From Chloroflexota bacterium (GTDB lineage: Bacteria; Chloroflexota; Anaerolineae; Anaerolineales; Villigracilaceae): a stretch of DNA of 37,564 bases. Positions 23,329 to 32,302 of the stretch are shown here, in pieces. The notes below the pieces were generated by a model. It searched no databases. It was given only the letters and a program-made list of their open reading frames with translations, and was not told the origin of the DNA. The DNA is taken from contig JACRBJ010000017.1 in assembly GCA_016234555.1 (NCBI GenBank), forward strand, positions 1 through 37,564, written 5' to 3'. A program made the position numbers and the translations under genes. How positions within the stretch are numbered: the stretch's first letter is position 1; every line of letters begins with the position of its first letter.

Positions 23329-25608
23329 CTACGGGCATTGTGGAGCGAGTTTATTTGCCTCGCTCACCGAACTGGACCATGAATATTCTTCATTGTCGCT
23401 AAAGTAATAATAGGTGGCGCCATTGGGCATCATCACAACAGTAATACCGCCGTACCCTGACATAAACGGAGTGTGGAACGAACAGGCGTAGCCCTCGGCG
23501 GGCGTAAATTCCTTCGCCCAGAAGCCATTGTTGTATTTGAAGACTGGCGTACCGGTTGTATCCACCCCGCGGTCGGAGGCATCGTTTTGCATGGAGTCCG
23601 CAAGCATATCGGGCTGGAGAACCTGTATCCCATCGATGACCCCGTTTTGATTGTTCAAAAACAAGGCAACTTTGGCAATGTCATCCTGCGTCCAGAATAA
23701 ACCATAGCCGGCAAAAGCCTGCCCGCTGGCGCTGTTGTCAGTGCGGAGGGAGGTCATGGTACCGGCGCTCAAGTTGAGCGGCACAAACACTTCATCGCGC
23801 AGCATGTTGAAGATATCGTTTCCGCCGTCCTGGGCGTTCAGGTAGTTCTGCATGGCGCGCCCGACAAGGAACGTATCAGAGGAGTGGTAATTCCAGTATG
23901 TGCCCGGTGGGACCTTGTACGGGAAATTGAAGGCAGCCGCGATCTTGTTACTGTATGGCTCGGCAAGGAAGAAGGTTTCCATGTAACTGCCAGCCTCGTC
24001 AGCTTCATATCCAGCGAGGCGGTAATTTCCGGTAGCCATGTCAATGGTGTTATTGAACGTAACGTTCGTCCAGTCGCCGATGCTGGCGGTGTATTCGGGA
24101 ACATAGTCACGGATCAGCAGGTCGTACACACCAGTCCCGTACTTTTGACCAAGCCTCATCAAAGCCATGGAAGCCATCGCAGATTTGGCGGTGGAGTAGG
24201 ATGGGACCCGCATCACACCGCAGTAGGCGTATTGTCCATAACGGGTGGCGCAGCCCGACACATAGTTAACGCCGTTGAAGACCAGGCCATACGTCGTCAT
24301 GTGAGCCGCCGTCACACCACTGCCGAACACGGAGGTGTTCACGCCGGAGGAAGGATAGTCAACAGCCAGGTCGGCGATGGGCTTTGTCGGCAGGCGGTTC
24401 GATACCTCGACGGCATGATTATCCTTGTAAACCACCGCATTTGCAACCGCATAGGGAGTATATGTGGCGGAAAGCTGCCCCCACATATTGATCTTGTAAT
24501 AAACGCAGGTTTCCTGTGTGATCTGGTAGCGCACATTCGACACCGACGACCCATTGAACAGGAAGGCCATCACACCGTTGTGCGTGCAATTCGCATTGCG
24601 CTGCACCAGGGCAAACGGGAACGAGGCGCGCGACCAACCGTTGTCCGTCGTCTCGGACCAGGCGCGTCCGGGTCCGATGATGTAATTCCAATACGCATGG
24701 CCCGTGATGCTCAATCCCTGTGTGACCGGAATCAAGTGACTGCCATTTTGCACATACTCAAAGCTGAACTCCGGCAAATGCTTGCGCGGGGAATCGCCAT
24801 TGCCAGTGTAGGCATAATCGTCGCGAACTTCGCCAAAGCCGCCGCTGGTGGCTTCGTTGTTTAAGACCAATCGTCCTTCAAAGGTGTGAAGCGGCATGGC
24901 GGCATCGGCTGGCAGCGCAAACGCGCTGTCATTAACAGGAGCCGTGCTTGTGCCGCTGGTTAGATTTGCATAGGTGAGCAATGTTCGGGAGACAACACCC
25001 GAGCCAGTCAATAGATCGCCGGGGACGGTTTGTCCGGAAATCGGCGTGGGCGTAACCGGGGTCGCAGTGGGCGTGGGGGTATTGGTAGGGATCAGAGCGG
25101 AAGTGCCGGTTACTGTAATATCCTCGGCATAACAATAGTCGCCGGTGGTTGCCCCGTTCCCACGATAGCGGACTTGAAAGTTTACGTTTTGATCTGCTCC
25201 GGAAATGTTACCTGTTGTCCCATTAAAAAAAGCCGATGTGTCCTGTCCATCGTTCAACGCGCCAATGACAGTCCAGCCTGAACCGGTGTTGACTTCAACA
25301 TAACAGTGGTCGACGCTCTCCAGTGAAGAAGCAGCCATATTCCAGGCGACCGCAATGCCGGTATACCCTGCTGTCGAGATTGTGCGGGTTATGGAGGCTG
25401 TCCCTCGCAGGCGGACGGAATTGGGTTGAATGGACGGGGTTGCAACGCTGAACACATTACCGCTCACGGTCCATCCGCTGTATCCTGAATTGAAATTCGT
25501 AAAATAGATCTGGGTTTGCTGTGCCTGCGCCTGTTGAGGCGGACCCGCCATCACCAGAGTCAACACGAGCAGGATCACCGCTGCAAAAGTGAAAAAACGT
25601 CTTTTCAT
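23329..25608 (-). CDS. Secreted beta-lactamase-family (SxxK) serine hydrolase with N-terminal beta-sandwich
   Basis: About 759 aa. A classic signal peptide (MKRRFFTFAAVILLVLTLVM, cleavage likely after AQA) is followed by a beta-sandwich of about 140 residues (YFTNFNSGYSGWTVSG to YCYAEDITVTG), like lectin or MAM-type domains. A Thr/Pro linker (PTNTPTPTATPVTPTP) comes next, and then a long catalytic region. The penicillin-binding-protein/beta-lactamase nucleophile motif is SYSTAK (Ser474-Lys477, numbering from the upstream ATG), and NYHSSDT supplies the Tyr-x-Ser motif. The substrate is unknown; such enzymes include esterases and D-amino-acid peptidases. I choose ATG 25608: AAGGAG is seven bases from it but only one base from the in-frame ATG at 25614. 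Single gene with its own terminator. Confidence 0.85.
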   Translation of the reverse strand: MKRRFFTFAAVILLVLTLVMAGPPQQAQAQQTQIYFTNFNSGYSGWTVSGNVFSVATPSIQPNSVRLRGTASITRTISTAGYTGIAVAWNMAASSLESVDHCYVEVNTGSGWTVIGALNDGQDTSAFFNGTTGNISGADQNVNFQVRYRGNGATTGDYCYAEDITVTGTSALIPTNTPTPTATPVTPTPISGQTVPGDLLTGSGVVSRTLLTYANLTSGTSTAPVNDSAFALPADAAMPLHTFEGRLVLNNEATSGGFGEVRDDYAYTGNGDSPRKHLPEFSFEYVQNGSHLIPVTQGLSITGHAYWNYIIGPGRAWSETTDNGWSRASFPFALVQRNANCTHNGVMAFLFNGSSVSNVRYQITQETCVYYKINMWGQLSATYTPYAVANAVVYKDNHAVEVSNRLPTKPIADLAVDYPSSGVNTSVFGSGVTAAHMTTYGLVFNGVNYVSGCATRYGQYAYCGVMRVPSYSTAKSAMASMALMRLGQKYGTGVYDLLIRDYVPEYTASIGDWTNVTFNNTIDMATGNYRLAGYEADEAGSYMETFFLAEPYSNKIAAAFNFPYKVPPGTYWNYHSSDTFLVGRAMQNYLNAQDGGNDIFNMLRDEVFVPLNLSAGTMTSLRTDNSASGQAFAGYGLFWTQDDIAKVALFLNNQNGVIDGIQVLQPDMLADSMQNDASDRGVDTTGTPVFKYNNGFWAKEFTPAEGYACSFHTPFMSGYGGITVVMMPNGATYYYFSDNEEYSWSSSVSEANKLAPQCP

Positions 25609-25645
25609 ATTCATACTCCTTTGGCTGGGATAAATACGACCCCTA

Positions 25646-25665
25646 GGGCGGGAAATTCCCCGCCC
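25646..25665. repeat. GGGCGGG hairpin after the nitrilase operon
   Basis: GGGCGGG (25646-25652) pairs with CCCGCCC (25659-25665), 12 bases beyond the end of the six-gene uptake operon. No T-tract follows on the minus strand, so it may act as a weak terminator or 3' stabiliser, or be a dispersed hairpin like that at 15474. Confidence 0.45.
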
Positions 25666-25676
25666 AATTTGGATGG

Positions 25677-26594
25677 CTATTCGGCAATTTTTGGAAATTC
25701 GATATTTCGGTGAAACTTCAGCACGCCAAGTTCCGCAAACCCCCCTTTCCTCAAATTATCATCCTCATAGATCGGGAATTTATGTCCCGAGTCGCGCAAC
25801 TGCTTCAAGGTTTGCGCCAGGCCCAGGGTGCCGAACTCGCGCGTACGTGTCGTATGGTCGAGATCAAGCATTTCCGTGATAAAGGTCTGGTTGGTAGAGG
25901 CTTCCTGCAACACTCTTCCATCCGGGTCGATGATCGTGGAACGCCCACCGCCCCATTCGCCAATCCCGTTGACGCTGAAGAAGTAACACTGGTTGAACAA
26001 TGCATTGGCGCGAGCCATCGCCAGTTCCAACTCGCGGTCGGAGGTGGGCGTCAACGTCGGCTGGAGAATGACCTCCGCACCCATCCATGCCAGTTGACGC
26101 GACACCTCCGGGAACCACATGTCGTAACAAATGCACAACCCAAAACGCCCAATATCGGGGATGTCGAAAACACAGAACTGATCGCCGGGGGTCGTTCCGG
26201 CTTCGTACGGCAGCCACGGGAACATCTTGCGGTACTTCGCCACAATCTCCCCTTCCGGTGAAATTACAATGGCGGTGTTGTACATCTTGTCGCCTTCGAG
26301 TTCCCACATCGAGCCGGGAACCAGCCATTGACGTGTCTTGCGCGCCAGCGCCTGCAGGCGTTCTGTCGAAGGACCTGGGATCGTCTCCGCGTTTTTCAGA
26401 TGCCAGTCCTTATCCTCGGGGGATACAAATTGGACCAATCCAGGCACAACCAATTCATGGAACATGACGAGGTTAACCCAGGGAAAACTCCTGCTGATAT
26501 TCAATGCAATGTCGGACATTTTATCGATGGTCGCATGAACATTCCATCTTTCAACGGACATCTGTACACCGGCAATACCAAATAATCGAGTCAT
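25677..26594 (-). CDS. Nitrilase-superfamily carbon-nitrogen hydrolase (amidase)
   Basis: A 305-aa nitrilase-fold enzyme with an intact Glu-Lys-Cys triad: FHELVVPG (Glu47), KYRKMFPW (Lys123) and LCICYDMWFPE (Cys156). YEAGTTPGDQF and RANALFNQCYFFSVNGIGEWGGG fit aliphatic amidase or carbamoylase-like branches rather than true nitrilases. It hydrolyses a C-N bond in the cytoplasm; the substrate is not readable. The start at 26594 has AAGGAG six bases upstream, and the longer frame from 26750 would run deep into the ABC-ATPase gene. Only ten bases separate it from that gene, so it is the last gene of the uptake operon, suggesting that it acts on the imported compound. Confidence 0.88.
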   Translation of the reverse strand: MTRLFGIAGVQMSVERWNVHATIDKMSDIALNISRSFPWVNLVMFHELVVPGLVQFVSPEDKDWHLKNAETIPGPSTERLQALARKTRQWLVPGSMWELEGDKMYNTAIVISPEGEIVAKYRKMFPWLPYEAGTTPGDQFCVFDIPDIGRFGLCICYDMWFPEVSRQLAWMGAEVILQPTLTPTSDRELELAMARANALFNQCYFFSVNGIGEWGGGRSTIIDPDGRVLQEASTNQTFITEMLDLDHTTRTREFGTLGLAQTLKQLRDSGHKFPIYEDDNLRKGGFAELGVLKFHRNIEFPKIAE

Positions 26595-26604
26595 GGATGG
26601 CTCC

Positions 26605-27594
26605 TTATTCTTCCACAAAATGACAGGCGACAAGACGCCCGCTTCCCACCTGACGAAAAGCTGGTTCCATTTCCCTGCATTTATCCTGTGCCAGGGGACA
26701 ACGCGTGTGGAACCTGCATCCCGAAGGCGGGTTGATGGGGCTGGGGACATTTCCCTCCAAAATTGCCAGCCGTCGACGATCCACCGTCACGACCGGCATG
26801 GGAATCGCGCCAAACAATGCCTTTGTATACGGATGGGATGGATGATTGAATACCTCATCGGAAGCGCCCAGTTCCACCAGTTTGCCCAGGTACATCACGC
26901 CGATGCGGTCGCTGATGTGTTGCACCACGTTGAGGTCGTGGGAGATGAAGACATAGGTCAGGTTGTTCTCGCGCTGCAAGTCCTGCAGCAGGTTGATGAT
27001 CTGCGCCTGTACCGAAACGTCCAGCGCGGACGTCGGCTCATCCAGCACGATCAAACGCGGACCAACCGCCAGGGCGCGCGCAATCGCCACACGCTGACAC
27101 TGTCCGCCGGAAAGCTCGTGCGGGTAACGCTCCAAATGCTGACTACCCAACCCGACCTGTTCCAGCAGTTCGATCACCCGCCCACGCACATCAGACCTAG
27201 AGACAATTCTGTGAGTGAGCAAAGGCTCCGCCACCACGTCCACAATGCGAAAGCGCGGACTCAATGACGAGGACGGGTTCTGAAACACGATTTGAATCTC
27301 GCGCCGCAACGAACGCATCCCGGAACGCGAAAGGGCTGTGATATTGCGGTCGTTGAAGAAGACTTTTCCGCTTGTCGGTTCGATCAGGCGCAACAGCATC
27401 CGCCCGAGGGTGGTTTTCCCGCAGCCCGATTCACCCACCAGCCCCAGCACCTCGCCCTGACGAACTTCCAGACTGACGCCATCCACAGCATGGACATGGC
27501 GGCGGGCGGACGGATTAATGCGCGAGATCAAACCATCGTGGATGGGAAAATGCTTCTTGAGATTCTCGGCGGAGAGCAGAATTTGATTCGTCAT
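26605..27594 (-). CDS. dppF: Oligopeptide/dipeptide ABC transporter ATPase, OppF/DppF type
   Basis: A 329-aa ATPase of peptide/nickel-type importers. Walker A is GESGCGKTT, the Q-loop is in IVFQNPSSSLSP, the signature is ELSGGQCQRVAIARAL and Walker B is LIVLDEPTSALDVSVQ with the switch His in ISHDLNVV. The C-terminal oligopeptide-transporter extension is present with its Cys cluster (CRFHTRCPLAQDKC, then CHF), which in relatives binds an iron-sulfur cluster. The start overlaps the dppD stop by four bases (ATGA). It pairs with DppD to energise the DppB-DppC channel. Gene letters indicate position in the system, not proven dipeptide specificity. Confidence 0.92.
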   Translation of the reverse strand: MTNQILLSAENLKKHFPIHDGLISRINPSARRHVHAVDGVSLEVRQGEVLGLVGESGCGKTTLGRMLLRLIEPTSGKVFFNDRNITALSRSGMRSLRREIQIVFQNPSSSLSPRFRIVDVVAEPLLTHRIVSRSDVRGRVIELLEQVGLGSQHLERYPHELSGGQCQRVAIARALAVGPRLIVLDEPTSALDVSVQAQIINLLQDLQRENNLTYVFISHDLNVVQHISDRIGVMYLGKLVELGASDEVFNHPSHPYTKALFGAIPMPVVTVDRRRLAILEGNVPSPINPPSGCRFHTRCPLAQDKCREMEPAFRQVGSGRLVACHFVEE

Positions 27595-28565
27595 GGTCGG
27601 CTCGGCTCGACGGGTAAAAAGCAGGCGCTCTCATGTAATTCGCCCACAGGTTTCAGGAGAGGCATTTCCACCGAGCACCTGTCGAAGGCGCTCGCACAGC
27701 GCGGCGCGAACGGGCATCCTACAATCCCGCCTGGGTCGGCAGGGACTGTGCCCGGAATGGCGGACATCCGTGACCCGCGCCTGTCTGGTCGGGGAATGGC
27801 GTCGAGCAACCCTTTGCTGTAGGGATGGTGCGGCGATTCGTAGACAAAGTACGTGGGCGAAATCTCCGCCACCGAACCCGCGTACAGCACCGCCATGCGG
27901 TCACAGACCTGCGCCACCACCCCAAGGTTGTGCGTGACAAGAATAATGGACAGGTCGAATTTCTTTTGAAGGTCGCGCAACAGGTTCAATATTTGCGCCT
28001 GGATGGTCACATCCAGCGCGGTGGTCGGCTCATCGGCAATCAACAGGGAGGGACGGCACGCCAGCGCCATGGCAATCATCACACGCTGTTGCTGTCCGCC
28101 CGACAGTTGATGGGGATACGAGGACATCACACGCTTCGCGTCTGGAAGTCCCACCGCATCGAGGCTTTGATGCGCCTGCTCGAATGCAGATTTGGCATCC
28201 AAATTCAGGTGCTGGCGAATCACCCGCAGAATTTGCTCTCCAATCGTAAAGACGGGATTCAACGACGACGTTGGATCCTGAAAGATCATCGCAATGCGCC
28301 TGCCGCGTATCTCGTTCATTTCCTTGTCCGAAAGACTGAGCAGGTTTTTATTCTCGAATAGAATCTCGCCGCGCGCTGTCGCAGACTTTGGCAACAATCG
28401 CAAAATGGAAAGTCCGGTGATCGTCTTGCCGCAGCCCGTCTCCCCCACCACGCCGAAGACCTCTCCCTGCTTCACGTCAAAAGAGACATTCCGCAGCGCC
28501 TTGTGGACTCCGCGCGAGGTCTTGAAATCGATCTCGAGGTTGCGAACAGACAAAATCTCGTTCAT
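27591..28565 (-). CDS. dppD: Oligopeptide/dipeptide ABC transporter ATPase, OppD/DppD type
   Basis: A 324-aa ATPase. Walker A is GETGCGKTI, the Q-loop is [14 protein letters not shown], the signature is [16 protein letters not shown] and Walker B is [16 protein letters not shown] with the switch in VTHNLGVV. The C-terminal extension has the Cys-containing segment [15 protein letters not shown]. The ATG at 28565 is part of an ATGA overlap with the dppC stop, which fixes the start ([14 protein letters not shown]); the open frame continues upstream to 28952 only as a shadow of dppC. It is coupled on both sides. Confidence 0.92.
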   Translation of the reverse strand: MNEILSVRNLEIDFKTSRGVHKALRNVSFDVKQGEVFGVVGETGCGKTITGLSILRLLPKSATARGEILFENKNLLSLSDKEMNEIRGRRIAMIFQDPTSSLNPVFTIGEQILRVIRQHLNLDAKSAFEQAHQSLDAVGLPDAKRVMSSYPHQLSGGQQQRVMIAMALACRPSLLIADEPTTALDVTIQAQILNLLRDLQKKFDLSIILVTHNLGVVAQVCDRMAVLYAGSVAEISPTYFVYESPHHPYSKGLLDAIPRPDRRGSRMSAIPGTVPADPGGIVGCPFAPRCASAFDRCSVEMPLLKPVGELHESACFLPVEPSRP

Positions 28566-29449
28566 TTGTACTGCCTCGGGTCGAAGATGTCCCTCAATGT
28601 ATCGCCAAGCAGATTGAACGCCAGCACAACAATGAAGATGGTGATGCCCGGAAAGGTGGATATCCACCATTGGTCCAAAATGAAGGTTCGTCCCTCGCTG
28701 ACCATCAAGCCCCAATCCGGCGCAGGAGGCTGGGTGCCCAAACCGATGAATGCCAGCCCGCCCATGGCAATGACCACCGTCCCCAAATCGACAGTCGCTT
28801 GCACCAGAATCGGGGACAGGGTATTCGGCAGGATATGCCTGAAGATGATGACCGCGTCGTGGACGCCCGTCGCCTGGGCAGCCTCGACGAAATATTGTTC
28901 CTTCAAACTGACCGCCACTCCCCGCGCGATGCGCGTGTACCAGGGCCACCACGAAACGACAAGCGCGATGGCTGCCTTGTCCAGTCCGCGCCCAATGGAG
29001 GCTGTAATTGCCATCGCCAGCAACAGCGATGGAAAGGCGAGGAACAGGTCGGTGATGCGCATGATGACTTCATCCACCCAGCCGCCCTTGTAGCCAGCCA
29101 GCGCCCCCAGCGGCATCCCAATCAACACGGCGAACAGTACCACTCCAATCGGGACGATCAGGGCGGGGCGTGCGCCGAAAATGATCCTGCTCAGGATGTC
29201 GCGCCCGAGCCTGTCCGCGCCAAGCGGATGCTCAGGGGAAGGCGGCTGCATCGTGTCCGACGCATTGGTCTTTCCCTGTCCCTGATCGGGATATGGAGCG
29301 ACAAGGGGGGCAAAGATTGCCAGCAGGATAAAGCCCACGATGATGATGGAACTCATCAATGCCAGCGGATCGCGCAGAATCACATTCAACACGTGACGCG
29401 CAGTGCGTGTGTATTGGGTCTCGGTGTTTTTTATCGCGGTGATGTTCAT
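28562..29449 (-). CDS. dppC: Peptide-type ABC transporter permease, DppC/OppC
   Basis: A 295-aa inner-membrane permease. It has a cytoplasmic N-terminus, a first membrane helix (LALMSSIIIVGFILLAIFAPLV), an external loop with the OppC-typical PSPEHPLGADRLGRDILSRIIFG, and then five further helices. The EAA loop that docks the ATPases is VEAAQATGVHDAVIIFRHILPN. The C-terminal TLRDIFDPRQY is the family hallmark. Seven bases separate it from dppB. Confidence 0.92.
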   Translation of the reverse strand: MNITAIKNTETQYTRTARHVLNVILRDPLALMSSIIIVGFILLAIFAPLVAPYPDQGQGKTNASDTMQPPSPEHPLGADRLGRDILSRIIFGARPALIVPIGVVLFAVLIGMPLGALAGYKGGWVDEVIMRITDLFLAFPSLLLAMAITASIGRGLDKAAIALVVSWWPWYTRIARGVAVSLKEQYFVEAAQATGVHDAVIIFRHILPNTLSPILVQATVDLGTVVIAMGGLAFIGLGTQPPAPDWGLMVSEGRTFILDQWWISTFPGITIFIVVLAFNLLGDTLRDIFDPRQYK

Positions 29450-29456
29450 ATGCGGG

Positions 29457-30497
29457 TCACTTCAGGCTAATTCTTGGGTCAACCCAGGATTGCAGCAAAT
29501 CCACAATCAGGTTGATGAACACATATCCGCCCGCCCCAAACAGGGTCACGCCCATGATGGCGGGATAGTCCACATTCAACAGGGAGCGCACGGTGAACAG
29601 CCCCAGCCCGGGCCAGTTGAAGAGTACCTCCACGAAGAAGGTCCCCGTCAGCGAGTAGGCGATGGTCAAGCCGATGACCGTCAGTGTGGGACTGATGGCA
29701 TTCTTGAGGGCATACATGTAGGTGATGACCCACTGGCGGACGCCGTACGCCCGCGCCGTGCGGATGTAATCCTGACCGAGTACTTCGAGCATGGCGGCGC
29801 GGGTCATGCGCGCAATCAAGCCGATGGGGTATGCCGCCAGGGTCAGCGCTGGAAGGATGAGGTGTAGGAAAACGTCCTTGAGGGCAACCCAGTTCGAGGT
29901 CAGGATCGAATCGATCAAAAAGAAATTGGTCAGTGATTCGATGGGGGCAATAAATCGCAGGTCTGAATCCACCCTCCCCGCAAGAGGCAACAAGTCCAAA
30001 TTCCGAAAGAACACAATCTGCATCAACAAGCCGAGATAGAACGCGGGCATGGACACGCCGAAGATGGAAACGATGCGAACAAAGACATCCAGCGTGGTGC
30101 CCTGCCATTGGGCGCTTGCCACACCGAGGGGAATGCCAATTAGCGAGGCGACGAGCATCGCAAACAATAGCAATTCCAATGTGGCGGGAACGCGCTCTGT
30201 GATCTCCTGAAGGACGGGACGTTTGGTGCTGATGGAGTTTCCAAGGTCGCCGTGCAGCAACTCGCTCATGTAAATCGCATATTGGACGGGAAGCGGCTCG
30301 TCAAGCCCCAATTGCTTGCGGACCCGTTCGATGTCCGCCGCCCGCGCCTTGGGTCCAATGTACAACGCCGCCGCGTCACTGGGAATTACACGCGCCAGGA
30401 AGAAGGTGATGATGGACGCGCCAAGCAGCACGAAGGCGGCAGTGAACAAACGGCGGATAATGAAGTCAAGTGCTCGCATAGGAGTATGGTTTGCCAT
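29457..30497 (-). CDS. dppB: Peptide-type ABC transporter permease, DppB/OppB
   Basis: A 346-aa permease beginning with the family-typical FIIRRLFTAAFVLLGASIITFFLARVIPSD and then YAIYMSELLHGDLGNSIS, six membrane segments in all. The EAA-type loop is LGQDYIRTARAYGVRQWVI, and the C-terminus ends LIVDLLQSWVDPRISL. The start is uncertain: ATG 30497 lies at the edge of a strong hairpin (30494-30527), while ATG 30479 (MRALDFIIRRLF) lies just outside it; neither has a clear Shine-Dalgarno. The insert between helices 2 and 3 (SDLRFIAPIESLTNFFLIDS) is normal for this family. Confidence 0.9.
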   Translation of the reverse strand: MANHTPMRALDFIIRRLFTAAFVLLGASIITFFLARVIPSDAAALYIGPKARAADIERVRKQLGLDEPLPVQYAIYMSELLHGDLGNSISTKRPVLQEITERVPATLELLLFAMLVASLIGIPLGVASAQWQGTTLDVFVRIVSIFGVSMPAFYLGLLMQIVFFRNLDLLPLAGRVDSDLRFIAPIESLTNFFLIDSILTSNWVALKDVFLHLILPALTLAAYPIGLIARMTRAAMLEVLGQDYIRTARAYGVRQWVITYMYALKNAISPTLTVIGLTIAYSLTGTFFVEVLFNWPGLGLFTVRSLLNVDYPAIMGVTLFGAGGYVFINLIVDLLQSWVDPRISLK

Positions 30498-30527
30498 CCC
30501 CTACCGTTGCACTTCGGCAGGGGATGG
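30494..30527 (-). promoter_or_regulatory. Stable hairpin between dppA and dppB overlapping the dppB start
   Basis: CCATCCCCT (30494-30502) and AGGGGATGG (30519-30527) form a perfect nine-base stem, with CCG/CGG pairing inside. In the minus-strand mRNA the last bases of the 3' arm include the ATG at 30497. Hairpins here usually protect the binding-protein mRNA and lower expression of the downstream permeases; that role is inferred. Confidence 0.65.
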
Positions 30528-30549
30528 CGCTGGAAGGAAGAAAAAAGTC

Positions 30550-32208
30550 TTAACCGCCTGGGCGCACGTCGTAGTAAAAGAACGGCACAAACGGATAGTT
30601 AAGATTGTACTGGAAGCCTTCAATGCTGTTGGGTACTACAAACACAGCCATGGTATCGAAGAAGAACGCGCTGGGCGCTTCCTCGACAAGTATTTTCATG
30701 GCTTCCACATATTTAGCTTTCGAACCTTCATAGTCGGTGGCGGTCAGGGAACCGGCTTCATCCATCAGCGCGTTGTACGCGTCACTCTTCCAATAGGACA
30801 GGTTGAAAGCCGTGACATTCAGGAAGGGCGATTCAGCTCCGCCGTAGTACATGGACCACATGTTATCCGCACCAGCATCGGAGTAGGTGGGCCAGTACAG
30901 CAGGAGAAACATATCCTGCGCGTTTGCGGGGTCGGTCTTTGCAAGTTCCCACTGCTGACTGAAAGACATCGGCTCGATGCTCACCTCAACGCCTATCTCG
31001 GCAAAGGAATCCTTGATCAATGGCGCAAAGGCTTCCTCGGTGGCGTTCTCCGAGGCATAGGTCAGGCGGATTTTGAAACCGCCATTTTCGTAGCCCGCTT
31101 CCTTCAAAAGGGACTTGGCTTTTTCGAGGTCGTAACTATAGCGGAAAACGCTGTCATCCCACGGGAAGACGCCGGCTGGTACGGGACCGTAACTCTGGGT
31201 ACCGAGTCCGCTTGCGCCAATAGCGATGATGTCATCATACGGAATGGCATACGAGAGAGCCTGGCGCACCTTCACATTGTCCAATGGCGGGCGCAGGGTG
31301 TTGAAGAAGCCAACGTAGTTGAAGAAGGAGGGTTCCTTGTAAACGGTGTAGTCTGGATTGTTTTCGAATGTGCCAAGGTTTTCAACTGGCAATGCGGTGG
31401 CAAGGTCCACCTCGCCGCCCTCGAGCATTTGTTGACGGGTGGTTGCTTCGGGAACAATGGACACGACCACCTTTTCATATTGCCCATCCTTCCAGCCGCC
31501 CCAGTAATCGGTGTTTTGTGTGAAGACGATCTCGGCATCGGGCGTATAGGATTCGACCATATAGGGTCCCGTGCCATAACTCTTGCCGTCCGCCCAGAAG
31601 TTTTCATCCGCCGCCGCGGCTTCGAGCGCCTTGGGGCTGACGATCCATGCGCCGTACAAGGATGAGGTGATCAGGTCCACCGGGGCCGCCCATTTCAGGT
31701 TGAACTTAACCGTCGAATCATCGACAACTTCCACGTTATCCAGCGGGAGCCAGATGAAGGATGCGCCCGCGCGTGCGACCGCCGCATCGACGGAGGCTTT
31801 GACCGCTTTGGCGTTCATCGGCTCGCCGTCGTGAAATTTGACTCCGCTGCGGAGTTTAAAGGTGTAGCTCAAGCCGTCCGCAGCCACCTCCCAACTTTCA
31901 GCGAGCAGGGGGGTGTACTTCTCAGCCGACCCGGGCGGATTGATTCGCAGGAGTTGTTCATAGACATTGCCGAGATAAGCCGCTTCCGTCGAGAACGAAG
32001 CGACCGGGTCCCAGGTGGTGATGTTTGCGGAACTGGCAATTTTCAACACCACGGGACCTGCCACGGGTGCTTCCTCCGTCGCGGCGGGCGCTTCAGTTTC
32101 AGCGGGTGCGCCTGCCGGCGCTTCCGTTGCAGGGGTTGGCGATCCGCAAGCCGTCAAAATCAAAGCCGCGACCGCCAGCAGCGATAAAATGGTCAACTTT
32201 CTATTCAT
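30550..32208 (-). CDS. dppA: Peptide-type ABC transporter substrate-binding lipoprotein (SBP family 5)
   Basis: A 552-aa periplasmic/extracellular binding protein. The lipoprotein signal MNRKLTILSLLAVAALILTACG has a lipobox LTAC (Cys21) and is followed by an Ala/Pro/Glu/Thr-rich tether of about 30 residues. The mature domain follows the SBP_bac_5 pattern: WDPVASFSTEAAYLGNVYEQLLR, PLLAESWEVAADGLSYTFKLRSGVKFHDGEP, GTGPYMVESYTPD and NVKVRQALSYAIPYDDII. GGAG lies five bases before the ATG. It is the first gene of the operon and its ligand defines what the importer takes up; with a nitrilase at the operon end, an amide- or peptide-like ligand is plausible. Confidence 0.93.
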   Translation of the reverse strand: MNRKLTILSLLAVAALILTACGSPTPATEAPAGAPAETEAPAATEEAPVAGPVVLKIASSANITTWDPVASFSTEAAYLGNVYEQLLRINPPGSAEKYTPLLAESWEVAADGLSYTFKLRSGVKFHDGEPMNAKAVKASVDAAVARAGASFIWLPLDNVEVVDDSTVKFNLKWAAPVDLITSSLYGAWIVSPKALEAAAADENFWADGKSYGTGPYMVESYTPDAEIVFTQNTDYWGGWKDGQYEKVVVSIVPEATTRQQMLEGGEVDLATALPVENLGTFENNPDYTVYKEPSFFNYVGFFNTLRPPLDNVKVRQALSYAIPYDDIIAIGASGLGTQSYGPVPAGVFPWDDSVFRYSYDLEKAKSLLKEAGYENGGFKIRLTYASENATEEAFAPLIKDSFAEIGVEVSIEPMSFSQQWELAKTDPANAQDMFLLLYWPTYSDAGADNMWSMYYGGAESPFLNVTAFNLSYWKSDAYNALMDEAGSLTATDYEGSKAKYVEAMKILVEEAPSAFFFDTMAVFVVPNSIEGFQYNLNYPFVPFFYYDVRPGG

Positions 32209-32258
32209 GGGTTCTCCTCTCGTCTATGACGAATATGTCGCAATCCTATCACGGCGGG

Positions 32259-32302
32259 TTTGCAGAAAATTTGCAAATCATTCGCGGATATAATTATCCG
32301 TG
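32259..32302 (+). promoter_or_regulatory. Promoter and palindromes between dppA and the BTAD regulator
   Basis: TATAAT (32289-32294) lies five bases before the GTG 32300 / ATG 32303 start pair, predicting a leaderless transcript. The box is the centre of a palindrome CGGATATAATTATCCG (32285-32300). Upstream, TTTGCAGAAAATTTGCAAA (32259-32277) is an imperfect repeat in the divergent control region shared with dppA. Both are candidate operators, possibly for the regulator itself. Confidence 0.6.

Noticed and set aside
26595..26750. 52-residue N-terminal extension of the nitrilase
   Set aside because: It overlaps the end of the ATPase gene; the ATG at 26594 has a proper ribosome site and gives the family N-terminus.
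28566..28952. Upstream extension of dppD
   Set aside because: It is out-of-frame dppC sequence; the ATGA overlap at 28562-28565 fixes the start.
30316..31665. 449-aa open frame on the plus strand
   Set aside because: Antisense shadow of dppA and the start of dppB, which are unmistakable.
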